From Cotesia glomerata (lineage: Eukaryota > Arthropoda > Insecta > Hymenoptera > Braconidae): a DNA stretch of 64,000 bases. Position 1 is the first letter of the stretch, and every line of letters begins with the position of its first letter. Below the pieces are notes generated by a model. It saw only the letters and a program-made list of their open reading frames with translations. It was not told the origin of the DNA and ran no database searches. Below are positions 45,865-56,212 of this stretch, piece after piece. A program made the position numbers and the translations under genes. The stretch lies in NCBI RefSeq assembly GCF_020080835.1, contig NC_058159.1, positions 6,448,001 through 6,512,000 of the forward strand, written 5' to 3'.

Positions 45865-47470
45865 TTAGCTCTAAAATTTTTAATGATTTTTTTCGCAGTT
45901 TTCAAAATCTCACATTTTATCCAAGTTAGACCCTTAGAATTGTAAATTTTACGTCCACAGAATAGAAAGCGTATAGATGGAAGTGACTTTTTCTCCGTTT
46001 GTCGATGCTAATTCGTTGTACACATACGTTAAGCACTTGGTTCCCTATTTTTATATAGCGCACACAATAATATGATATTGTGTATAGTATAGCATACCGT
46101 TAACAATATAGCTCGATATAAATACAATGTATAAAGCTAGGATTGTTGCCTATTGCTGCTTAACAAGTAATGTAGAATAATCGAGGTTGACAATGGTACT
46201 TGAGACAACCTTTTTACCATTTTCTTACCTTCCTGTCAACTAGGAAATGTACAAGAAGAAAAGCGGTCTATATTCATGTTATTAAAATTTAAATCTAGGG
46301 ATAAAAATATTTTTACTACTCTTTTAATGGTCCAATAAATATTTATTCGCGCCGACACTTGAGCATGCACTGAAACAAATATTCTTACAGAATTTCTCTT
46401 TGAATTTTTATGAAATATCTCAAAAAATAAATTATTCACATGCTTTAATATCAAACCAAACAAAAAACTAGATTGTAATTTTAAAATAAAAATAGAGTGA
46501 TTAAAAAAAATTAATTTTATTATTAAAAAAAAAACCTGCTTGATATTAAATGTTGTAAATATTTTATTAAAAGAAATTTGTGCAAGTAAATATATTAAAA
46601 AAATATTTTTCATTGGATAAATTAATTTGCTTCATAATCATAAAAAAGTATCCATTCCACTATCAAATCAAAGAAATACAATCCATTTCCAAATAAAACA
46701 TTTTTTGATAATTTATTTGTCCATATTTGTATTTCATTTATTTTATCACTGTAACGTCGAAAAAAAGAAATCGGATATTCATTTGGAGCACGCCTGCAAA
46801 TACTCACTTCGCAATTTCGTATAATATCAATTTACTATTATACAATATATTTTATTTGTATTTATTTGTAGATGCTCTCCCTATATCCACAACGGTGTGA
46901 TGTCTCTTTCTAACGTTATTTTACCCTGTCGTTCTGACTCGCTCTTGCGTTATAATCCAACCCCTGGAACATACAACTACCATTTGGTATTGTCACATAG
47001 TAATAGCAACTTTGGTATCCCCACGGGTTTAACTCGAAAGTTCCCCGTCGCTCTTGTGTGTTCGTTTGTCACTTGCGTCCATGGATATAAAGTGGAAATT
47101 TCTCATTTCCCATGCCCCAAAATAAAATGCTAAATTATATTACTTAATATTTCTCTTCTGAATATTTATATTTATAACTTTGTATGAATTTTTATTTAAT
47201 AATACGCAAACTATTTTGTTTTAATCCACATTTAATTTGTATACTTAAAAAATTTTTTGTTATTACAATTATTCAAGTAAAATAAAAAAATGGAACTTAA
47301 TCATTTTTTTTCTAATGATTCATCTTCATTAAAATTATTAAATATTTATTAAAAATTATTTATTTTTAAAATTACTTACAAGAAAATTAAAACTTGAAAT
47401 TTTTTACAGCTTAAAGATTTTAAAAATTAACTGAGTCTTATACTAAAAATTTATATTTACAATTAAATAT
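45865..47470. other. No gene recognised
   Basis: Mostly AT-rich; a more complex block at 46870-47130 carries a 78-codon frame that I cannot support. Frames at 46236-46824 on both strands are AT-driven. Confidence 0.5.
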
Positions 47471-47572
47471 GAATTTTTAATTATTTAAGAAATTTATTTT
47501 GATGTAGACATTTTCAAAATTTTGAATTTACCACCAAAGAAAAATGATCAAGGTAGCCGGTAGATGGCGCTA

Positions 47573-47624
47573 GTTTACTTTCTTCTCGCACGTACTTGTT
47601 CTAATGCTGTTTTCTTTATATAAC
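47573..47624 (+). promoter_or_regulatory. U6 external promoter, copy 3
   Basis: TATA box TTTATATAAC at 47615-47624 (-30 to -21) and PSE-like block TTTACTTTCTTCTCGCACGT at about -71, as at the other copies. Further upstream, TAGATGGCGCTAG (TAGATGGCACTAG at the others) is also kept. Confidence 0.78.
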
Positions 47625-47644
47625 ATTTCCAACAAAGAACGGAT

Positions 47645-47661
47645 GTACTTGCTTCGGCAGT

Positions 47662-47701
<40 letters not shown>

Positions 47702-47751
47702 GGCCCCTGCGCAAGGATGACACGCAAAATCGTGAAGCGTTCCACATTTTT
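47645..47751 (+). ncRNA. U6: U6 spliceosomal snRNA, copy 3
   Basis: Full-length U6 with canonical 5' loop, ACAGAGA box, AGC triad and the 3' end CGTTCCACATTTTTT, which fits the general U6 3' end best of the three copies. Promoter blocks are intact. This is the copy most likely to be a standard functional gene. Confidence 0.95.
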
Positions 47752-47752
47752 T

Positions 47753-48566
47753 GTCATATTCATTAATTAATCTCTGTTAAAATTTTTTAACTGGAAAAAT
47801 TACTAAATATTAATACCTAAAATTATTTATCAAATTTTTTTATTATTTTGCATAATTCAATAAAAAAAAAAAAAATTGTTTTTTTAAATTATTGAAATTT
47901 TTCTAAAAAAACCAACTTTATTTTTACTTAAAAAATAATAAATTATCAAGAAATTGTCATTTTTATTAATTAATCTATGTTATAATTTTTTAACTGAAAA
48001 AATGACTACATATTAACACCTAAAATTATTTATCAAATTTTTTTATTATTTTGCATAATTAATAAAAAAAAAAAAATTGTTTTTTTAAATTATTGAAATT
48101 TTTCTAAAAAAACCAACTTTATTTTTACTTAAAAAATAATAAATTATCAAGAAATTGTCATTTTTATTAATTAATCTATGTTATAATTTTTTAACTGAAA
48201 AAATTACTAAATATTAACACCTAAAATTATTTATCAAATTTTTTTATTATTTCGCATAATTAATAAAAAAAAAAAAAAAAATTTGTTTTTTTAAATTATT
48301 AAAAATTTTATAAAAAAACCAACTTTATTATTTTCCACTTGAAGAATAATAAATTATCAAGAAATTGTCATTTTTATTAATTAATCTATGTTATAATCTT
48401 TTAACTGAAAAAATGACTACATATTAACACCTAAAATTATTTATCGAATTTTTTTATTTTGCATAATTTAATTAAAAAAGAAAATTATTTCTTGAATTCT
48501 TAAAAATTTGATAAAAAAAAACGAATTTTATTATTTTTTACTTAAAGAATAATAAATTATTAAGAA
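47753..48566 (+). repeat. Four tandem units of about 205 bp downstream of U6 copy 3
   Basis: Units start with GTCATTTTTATTAATTAATC (or a close form) at 47753, 47956, 48157 and 48367. They carry the words seen behind the other U6 genes, with differing poly(A) tract lengths. The second and third units are nearly identical, indicating recent tandem duplication. Confidence 0.85.
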
Positions 48567-50203
48567 ATCCAAAGTCCAAATAAAAATGACCCAATTAAAA
48601 ATGGATAAAAGGATAAACTTTAATGTGCAATCAATTACAATTAACATATCATTCAATAATGAACAGGTATTGATATTTTAGTATTGAAATTTATCACATA
48701 ATTTAGTAAATTAATAATTATTCCAATTGACAGGTAACAATTAAAATAATATTTAATTATCATATAATTTTAATTACGGCAGTATTGTTGAGTAATTCCA
48801 GTTAATAAATAAATTTATTAATTTTTACAGTAGTTAAGTTTCATTTATTATCAATTTTTCAATCCGACGTTGATCCATAGGATTTATTATGCTTGCAAAA
48901 ATATATACTTGTATCGTAACATTAATTTAAACTATTCATTTATTTATTTATATTTAACAATTTTTCTAGATCCACTCTCGCATACAATTTTTTATTTAAA
49001 ATTTATTTAATTGTAATTGCACAAGTAAATCTTATAAAAATTCCTGAAAAATTATCGTCTAAAAAATTAAAGGCAATCATTAAATTAAAAATACCTTTTT
49101 AAATGAATAATTATAATAATTCGTTATTAATTACTAGTTATCTTTTACATTTAATTAATGAAAAATAATTTATTTTTATACATTCCTACTATTATTCTAT
49201 TTGTTTGTTAATTATCTAATTATTCAATCGTACACTCATTAGTTCTGAGACCAAAATAATAATATGTAATATTTTGTCAGGCAATTACGATTACAATTTT
49301 TATATTAAAAATTATTTTAATTACATAGCAAAAATTTTTTTTATTTTACTCAAACATTTTTATAAATTTAAATAATTATTTATTGATATGAAAATTTTAG
49401 ACGAGTAAATTCTGGTTAATCATTCAAAATATTCATTTTCTACACTGCAAATGGAATGTATCGATTAATATTATAATAATAATGAATAAATACATCACTA
49501 AATAACTGTTTAATATCAAACAATATCAAGTAAACCAAATTAAAAATTAATTATCGCTAACAAAACATCAATACGCATTCTAACTATAAATAATAACAGT
49601 GATGATTAATTATTAATAATGAAATTCAATCGTCCGTCGGCGTACTTTATTATTTAAACATTTCGCTACTTAATTTTATTTATTAAATCGCTGATAATTA
49701 ATTAGAGTTTAATTAACCCGTTTTATTGATTGCTTTTTTTAAGTTTCATTTAATTCATTAATACGAATTAAATAGTCTGATCATTTTCACAAGTCAATAA
49801 AACTTTATTGATTAATTAAATTTAATTTAACAATTATTCAGCTTCTCGGATTATTTTTAATCATAGAATTTTTTATTTTATCTACATATTTTTGTGAAAG
49901 AAAAAACAATCCAACATTAGTGTCAAAAATGAAAAAAATATTTACTTGATAATTTTAATTATTTTTTTATTTTTTCTGATTTTAAAATAATTGTTTTTTT
50001 CATAAAGATTCTTCTTCTACACAAAATTTTGCAAATATGTAGATAAAATAAAATAATTCTATGATAGAAAATAAATGCCATTGTTACAATAAAAATTGTA
50101 CTCGAAATTTTCCTATCAAGAAAAAAAACTTTTTAGACAGTTTTTTGATAAAAAAATCTAGAGTATCCGTAACAATACCAAAGAAAAATCCATATAAATT
50201 GTT
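48567..50203. other. Very AT-rich, nothing recognised
   Basis: No gene or clear repeat boundary; the composition is extremely AT-rich. Confidence 0.6.
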
Positions 50204-50447
50204 TACACGGAAAGAACAAGATGACACTGGGTATCATCCCAGATTATACTCAGTGATATTTGTGGTGAAAAAAATGTCAGATAGTAGCTAAAAAAATCCA
50301 GATTGTACTGCGTAATATCTGGATTATACTCATTGTAATCTTTATAATACTCATTGTAATCTGGATTATACTAGCTACTATCTGAAATTTTTTTTCACTC
50401 AGTATAATCTGGGATAATATCCAGTGTCATCTTGTTCTTTCCGCATA
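50204..50447. mobile_element. Foldback element with TACACGG termini and CAGATTATACTC interior
   Basis: TACACGGAAAGAACAAGATG at the left is matched inverted by CATCTTGTTCTTTCCGCATA at the right (one mismatch in the terminal CCGTGTA). The 244-bp interior consists of TCTGGATTATACTCATTGTA-type words and AGATAGTAGCT/AGCTACTATCT arms. It lies about 140 bp downstream of the SAP30BP stop codon. Confidence 0.78.
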
Positions 50448-50587
50448 CTAACCATTACAGAATTAAGTTTTGAATAAAACAATATCGTTACAATAAAGTA
50501 TTTACCGTATTAAAAAATGGCATCATAAAAAATACAAGTATGTACAGAGATTGTGTATGTAGCTTGATTTTTACAAAATAACATATG

Positions 50588-51643
50588 TTACAGTCTTTTC
50601 TTTGGTAACGAACCAAAAGCAGATATTACAGTAGCTTTCGTAGCAGAACTGGCGTTTAAAGTTGTCAAGGTAGGCTGGGACAGAAGTACCGTGGGTTTTA
50701 CACTGGGATTAGCGGTTCCAGTGGCAACTTGGTCCCACTTGCTTTTTCTCTTCTTGGCGTCCTCTTCAACAGTCGGAGCAGAACTGTTGGGGCGCTTGGC
50801 AGTGCCCGAGACAATTTCGATTTTGGTTTTTTCTTTCCTAGCCTTCTCGAGCTTGTCCATTTCGGCTTTTTGGACCTTGGCGAGCTCCTCGTAATACGAG
50901 TCTTTGCCCCACTTGAAGGGGTCAAACCGGTCAGGCGGGTAATTGGTACCCAGTTCATTGATGCTACAAAATTGAATAAGTTTTTCATAAATAGAGGGGT
51001 TGCGAAAGTCTTTGCGCTGCTGGATTGCTTGATTCATGTCGACGCCGCCCTTGGACTCCATTTTCCTGAAAAGTACCGTTATTTTTTCCTGGAGGTCCGG
51101 TGGATACTGGCCAGGTGGCTCCGGCGGAATAACAACACCGTCCGGGTCCGGAGCGTCCGAGAATTCGGGGCCATCTGAAACCAATTCTCCGGGATGACGT
51201 GAGGGCGACTTTTCACCGGACTTAACGGAGGGTGTTACGCCATTGTGATTAGGCGGGTCACCCTCGCTCGGTGGATTTGCCGCCCCCTCGTCATCCGAAA
51301 CAATAGTATCATCAAAATATGAAACCAAACGATGCACCTTATTATGTACTGTTAGATTGTCAGTAATGACTAAGGTGGAGGACGGTGGATTTTTATTACT
51401 GGGTAAATTACTAATAGACTTTTTCCCAACGCCGGAAGCAACGTTCGGGCTATTGGAGGCTGATCTCCCAGATTTGGGACTGGTGTGAGCCTGCTGGGGC
51501 TGGCCGACTTGGGCATTATTGTAAGGGACGGCACCCTGGGGAGTGGAGGTATTCTCCTGGAGCTCGTCGTCCACCCCGTCCTCGCCCTCCGAGTCGGTAT
51601 AGGTGGCCGTGAGAGATGCCAGAGCAACACTTTGTACAGACAT
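50588..51643 (-). CDS. SAP30BP: SAP30-binding protein homologue (HCNGP family), 351 aa
   Basis: A nuclear protein related to human SAP30BP/HCNGP, a partner of the SAP30/Sin3 histone-deacetylase complex that has also been tied to pre-mRNA splicing. The single coding exon starts at Met (51643) and ends TAA. Recognisable parts: the N-terminal LASLTATYTDSEGED motif (about residues 9-22); low-complexity Ser/Pro-rich stretch; RLVSYFDDTIVSDDE (105-119); the HCNGP domain (about 178-272) with PPDLQEKITVLFRKM, DFRNPSIYEKLIQFC and YPPDRFDPFKWGKDSYYEEL; a basic coiled segment; and KKRKSKWDQ (298-306), a likely nuclear localisation signal. It is slightly longer than the human protein (about 308 aa) because of the central linker. 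Open frames on the other strand (50691-51178) are shadows. The family assignment is firm; function is by homology. Confidence 0.95.
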   Translation of the reverse strand: MSVQSVALASLTATYTDSEGEDGVDDELQENTSTPQGAVPYNNAQVGQPQQAHTSPKSGRSASNSPNVASGVGKKSISNLPSNKNPPSSTLVITDNLTVHNKVHRLVSYFDDTIVSDDEGAANPPSEGDPPNHNGVTPSVKSGEKSPSRHPGELVSDGPEFSDAPDPDGVVIPPEPPGQYPPDLQEKITVLFRKMESKGGVDMNQAIQQRKDFRNPSIYEKLIQFCSINELGTNYPPDRFDPFKWGKDSYYEELAKVQKAEMDKLEKARKEKTKIEIVSGTAKRPNSSAPTVEEDAKKRKSKWDQVATGTANPSVKPTVLLSQPTLTTLNASSATKATVISAFGSLPKKRL

Positions 51644-52329
51644 GGTTAGTTGGCTTTGAGTCCGCTTTTTTCAGAGATATATTTTGTGTTGGGACTCACC
51701 GAATTTATGGTTTAGCTTAGGATTTTTCTAGCTAATGATGATCTCTAGGATTACCGCTTGTTTTTGCACAAGTACCTTTCTTTGCTGATATTATTAGCCT
51801 CTTACTGTCTCCTACTCGGCTAGTTTCATCTGGAATATATTGAAAAGTGAATTAGTTTTTTATTTCTACATTAATTTTTACACTAATAAAATTGTTAAAT
51901 TATTTTTAAGTTAATCAATTTTTTCTACCCAGGCGAAAAATTTTTATGGATTTTTTTTTAATCAATTTTTTAGCTGATATTTATAGTAATATTTAATTTT
52001 ATTACAAATCACAAATTTATCCAATTTAAAAAATATCTTCTAATTAAACAGGAAAATAAAATTTTTTATTTCTTATTTAATAATATTTTTAGAATTAGAA
52101 TAAAAGATTTATAATAAAAAATAAAGAAATCATTAAAACATACTGTACGATTTTGACCTTGACAGAAAATAACTTTCATGTTATAAAAATAATTGTTTAT
52201 ATAAAAACAAAAAAAAAAGATAAAATCAGACAGTTAATATAATGAATCTTATAAATCATACAAACCAATGACAGCAAAAATCTTAATTATTTTTTTACTT
52301 AAAGATTATACATATAAATGAGCGATAAA
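51644..52329. other. SAP30BP 5' leader and upstream AT-rich DNA
   Basis: From 51644 to about 51835 the sequence is GC-richer and likely to be SAP30BP 5' UTR (minus strand). A TATTCCAG at 51832-51839, read on the minus strand, could be the acceptor of a 5' UTR intron; this is a guess. The rest is AT-rich with no gene. Confidence 0.4.
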
Positions 52330-52607
52330 TACACGGAAAAAAGAACTCGAAAAATTACAGTATAAAATGTAAAATCGGTCCCGTCGTAATTAAAAGTAGA
52401 AAAATTACAGTTTGAAATAACATTTTTGTAAATTTAATTTTTTAATTTAATATTCAGAGCTTTCAATGTAAATATTACATTTTACAATGTAATTCTTATA
52501 AAATCTGTAATAATTACAATCTGAAACTGTAATTTTTCCAGTTTTTATCACGAAGCGTCACGTTGCATTATATACAGTAATTTTTTAAGTTTTCTTTTTT
52601 CCGTGTA
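52330..52607. mobile_element. Foldback element with TACACGG termini and AAAAATTACAGT interior
   Basis: TACACGGAAAAAAGAACTCG faces CTTTTTTCCGTGTA. The interior repeats GAAAAATTACAGT, TGTAATTTTTC and TTACAATCTGAAACTGTAAT in both orientations. It ends 13 bases before the next foldback begins. Confidence 0.78.
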
Positions 52608-52620
52608 GTAATCAGTTCTT

Positions 52621-52845
52621 CTACACTGAAAAAAATATTAACTTGATTCAAGAGAAAAATTCTTGAACCAAGAAAATAATTTTGAAGAGGGTAATTTGTC
52701 TTGAATCAAAACGAAATATTCTTGAATGAAGTAAAATTTCCTTATATCATGAAAAAATTATTAGTTTAAGAATTTTTCTACTCAAATCAAGATTAAGTTC
52801 TTCAAAATTATACACTTGATTCAAGAACATTTTTTTTCTGTGTAG
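52621..52845. mobile_element. Foldback element with CTACACTG termini and CTTGATTCAAG interior
   Basis: CTACACTGAAAAAAATATTA faces TTTTTTTTCTGTGTAG. The interior words (AACTTGATTCAAG, TTCTTGAACCAAG, TTTGAAGA) and the 225-bp length match the element at 1931-2156, of which it is a second copy. Confidence 0.8.
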
Positions 52846-54059
52846 AGTGTTTCTGATCTTAGTTTAATTCAGCAATTACCGGAGAGTAAAATCGAGGACT
52901 AATTTATGAAATTTATCAACCTCGAAAGCATTTATGAGTTTAGATTCAAAACTCCATCAAAGACGAAAGTTACCCTGACGGGTACGCTGAGATTGCCGAC
53001 AGTGCGTTCAATTATCCAGCACTTAAAGTACTCTCGAGTTGTCCTCAATCGTCCTCTCTGGTCACTGCCGTCTCATCACATATTACATTTTTTTTACTCT
53101 TTTATAATTATTATTGTGATAACATTAAGAATATTATTATGGTCGATGAAATCGTATAGTATGTATCATACTTTACAATGAATTATAAAATTATTGTTAT
53201 ATTTTTCCGCCTGGGTAGTTACTCATGGCGAATTGATTTTCAACTCCACTTTATTTAATTAATTAATATTCGACATCTAAAATATTAAAAGAATTATTAA
53301 AACTTTAGTAACATGTATTAAAAATAAAATACATTAGATATAAAATAGATAAAACTAGGTTATGTATTTGTTAAACTTACCTATTAATTTAAAAAATAAA
53401 AAAGCAATAATTCCCAGTCATATAATTGATATTATTCATCACCGAAACATGGCTCAGTTGTGTATTCAAATACAGCTGGTCTGCTAAATATTTTTATACT
53501 GAAATGCAAACGCTGATACAGTATTTTGATGGCCTTGTTGATTGGAAAACAAACTCCTTCACCTAAACTATTTTCCACGGTACTTTTTACTCCAACACTT
53601 AAAAACGATAATCAGTTAAATATTTTATTTATAACCAGACTGCTGATCGATCTGTTAGATTTTTTTTATTTTAATTTAAATCTAAAAAAAGATTCTTTTT
53701 GGAACTTGTACACTACTTTTAACAGGTCAATACCATCCGGCAGCCATTTTGGGACACTAATTATGTTTTATGTATAGTTTTTTTTTTTCATAGGAATATT
53801 TTAGTTCTTCAACCACAGTTCCTTATTCACTAGATAGATTTTCACGCCATCTGCCATTTACTGTAATTAGAAAATATTTTTTTTATTAATACAAAATCAA
53901 TAAATAAAACATTTAATTTATTTACCTATTATTATTATTAATTTTGCAATTTTGCGAATTATAATTTTTATTTTAAATTAGAGTTATAATTTACCAGCAC
54001 TTAGTCACACTTAAAATAAAAAAATTACATTAAAGTTAGATGAAAATTAATACGTAGTA
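52846..54059. other. No gene recognised
   Basis: A GC-richer patch at 52860-53080 and small frames (52906-53181, 53526-53777) have no family or splice support. Confidence 0.5.
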
Positions 54060-54079
54060 CATATTTAATAATTTTGAAC

Positions 54080-54960
54080 ATTTATTAACATATAAATTAT
54101 GGCAAAAAAATTGACATCTAAAAATTAAAAAAAATACAATTTTTTTAAAAACAATTTTTGGAACAAATTTTTTTGTTAAATAAAATTAAAAAATTGTTAT
54201 ATGACAGCTAACTTTTAAATATCATTATAGTTAGCAGTCACTTCAAAATTTTTTGATTTGATTGAACAAAAAAAATTTGATTCAAAAATTTATTTTTAAA
54301 AAATTGCATTTTTTATTATGACTGAAGTTGACAGACATTAAAAATTTTTTTAGAATTTTATAATAATTAAATTATTATAAAAAAAAATTCCACATGGAAC
54401 AATTAATAAAAATTATAAAAATAAATTTAGCAGATATTTAATAAATTTTAGAATTTTTTTTTTAAATAAATTATGGCAAAAAAATAGAGTAAAAAATTGA
54501 CATGTAGAAATTTTAAAAAACAAAAAATGCAATTTTTTAAAAGTAATTTATTTAAACAAATTTGTTTGTTATAAAAATTAAAAAATTCTCTAGTGACTGC
54601 TAATTTAAATGTCATATAAAAATTATAAGTGAAAATTTTTAGAAGCATTTTTTTTTATTGTAATTGATTTGTTATAAAAATTTTTAAAATTGACAGCTGA
54701 CGGGCTATATAACTTCGGTATGATTTTTTATTTTTCAAAATTTCTACATATCAATTTTTTTGCCATAATTTATTATGATATTAAATTTAGCTGTCACTTA
54801 ACCATTTTTTAATTTTATTTAAGTAACAAAAAAATTTGTTCCGAAAAATTTTTTTTAAAGAATTGCATTTTTTATTTATTAAATTTTCTAAATGTCAATT
54901 TTTTTACTCATTTTTTTATACAGTAATTATTAGGAAAATTATTAAAAATCTGCTAAATTA
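54080..54960. repeat. Inverted and direct array of a TTGACATNTAAAAATT-type unit
   Basis: AATTATGGCAAAAAAATTGA occurs near 54096 and, with an insertion, near 54468, and its inverse TCAATTTTTTTGCCATAATT near 54752; TGTCAATTTTTTTACTCA occurs near 54892. Between them ATTGCATTTTT and TGACAGCTAA words occur in both orientations. The block can fold on itself in several ways. The frame at 54448-54648 is an artefact. Confidence 0.6.
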
Positions 54961-55487
54961 ATTTTCATTAATTTATTTAATTTATTTGTTATGAAATTCT
55001 TAAAATTCTTAAATATATGCTAAATTAATTTTCATAATAATAAATTGTTCATGATTAATTTTTTTATATGAATTATTATGATGATTATATTTATATAAGA
55101 TATGTTATTCGGTACTTTAATGGCTGCGTTCAAGTTTACTAAGTTCTTGGTGTAATGCCTCTAGATGCATCCAGAAGGAGACGCTACCAGCCAGTGCAAA
55201 TTTAAATGTAATTTAGATTATATTAAATTATTTTATTAATTCATAATTTAAATAGTGAACATTATCCAAATTAGAAAGTTTAGGTTCTGTATCGTAGAAT
55301 ATTTATTATATAGAGTATATTTTGTTTCAAATAAATATAAGCTATTATCGAGTACAAAGGGACATTGTAGTTAAGTTCTGAGAAACCTTAGGTACTTGAG
55401 ATTCTGAGGAAAAGCCATAAAAGACACGTGTGAGAAAAATTCTATGATCCCTTGTTTCAACGGCTAAATAATAACGTAACAAATATG

Positions 55488-55590
55488 TACCAATATCCTG
55501 TTACGTGAATGTGGAACGCTTCACATAATAATTACCGTAACTCCTATTCTTTCCCGCTTCACAGCATTATTTATATTTATAAAAATGCTT
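55488..55590 (+). repeat. Extra direct copy of the palindrome arm
   Basis: About 100 bases with CCAATATCCTGTTACGTGAA, TGTGGAACGCTTCAC and CCGTAACTCCTATTCTTTC duplicate the inner part of the left arm (55805-55900). Confidence 0.8.
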
Positions 55591-55650
55591 ACCGTAAGAT
55601 GGACGGTGTGGCTTGATGTATATAGAATAAGCGAAAGGAAATTTAGTATA

Positions 55651-55723
55651 GACCGGATAGCTCAAATGGTAGAGTAGCCGACATCTCTTCGGAAGGTTCT
55701 GGGTTCGAATCCCAGTCCGAGCT
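55651..55723 (+). pseudogene. tRNA-like sequence, anticodon position TCT
   Basis: D stem GCTC/GAGT, T stem CTGGG/CCCAG and T loop TTCGAAT are good, and A and B boxes (TAGCTCAAATGG, GGTTCGAATCC) are present. The acceptor stem has two mismatches, the top of the anticodon stem mispairs, and position 33 is A rather than the near-universal T. A downstream T run could terminate pol III. Probably a SINE-like or pseudo-tRNA rather than a working tRNA-Arg. Confidence 0.6.
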
Positions 55724-55920
55724 ATCTAATAATTTTTTCTTGCATATTCTATAAACTCACATTAAGATGATCCTTTCCACATTCCTTTCTCAATCCTTTC
55801 CTACCAATATCCTGTTACGTGAATGTGGAACGCTTCACGTAATAATTACCGTAACTCCTATTCTTTCCTGCTTCACAGCATTATTTATATTTATATAATT
55901 ATTTATATTTATATTTATAT

Positions 55921-55970
55921 GCCCCCTGCGCAAGGATGGCACGCAAAATCGTGAAGCGTTCCACATTTTT
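55921..55970 (+). pseudogene. U6 snRNA 3'-half fragment
   Basis: The 50 bases correspond to U6 from about position 55 to the terminator (CCCCTGCGCAAGGATGGCAC, AAAATCGTGAAGCGTTCCAC, ATTTTT), with an A to G change and one extra C. The 5' half and promoter are absent. Confidence 0.88.
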
Positions 55971-56138
55971 ACAAATATAAATAATGCTGTGAAGCGGGAA
56001 AGAATAGGAGTTACGGTAATTATTACGTGAAGCGTTCCACATTCACGTAACAGGATATTGGTAGGAAAGGTTTGAGAAAGGAATGTGGAGAGGATCATCT
56101 TAATGTGAGTTTATAGAATATGCGAGAAAAAATTATTA

Positions 56139-56212
56139 GATAGCTCGGATTGGGATTCGAACCCAGAACCTTCCGAAGACATGTCGGCTACTCTACTATT
56201 TGAGCTATCCGG
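56139..56212 (-). pseudogene. tRNA-like sequence, inverted copy, anticodon position TGT
   Basis: Inverted partner of the sequence at 55651. It differs at three or so positions, one within the anticodon (TGT instead of TCT) and one in the T stem (CCCAA). The same A at position 33 argues against a functional tRNA. Confidence 0.6.

Noticed and set aside
50691..51178. Plus-strand frames of up to 149 codons opposite SAP30BP
   Set aside because: Shadows of the conserved minus-strand coding sequence.
55651..55723. Functional tRNA-Arg(TCT)
   Set aside because: A at position 33, mismatched acceptor and anticodon stems, and location in a repeated palindrome point to a tRNA-like repeat.
55835..56098. 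87-codon minus-strand frame
   Set aside because: It runs through the palindrome and the U6 fragment.
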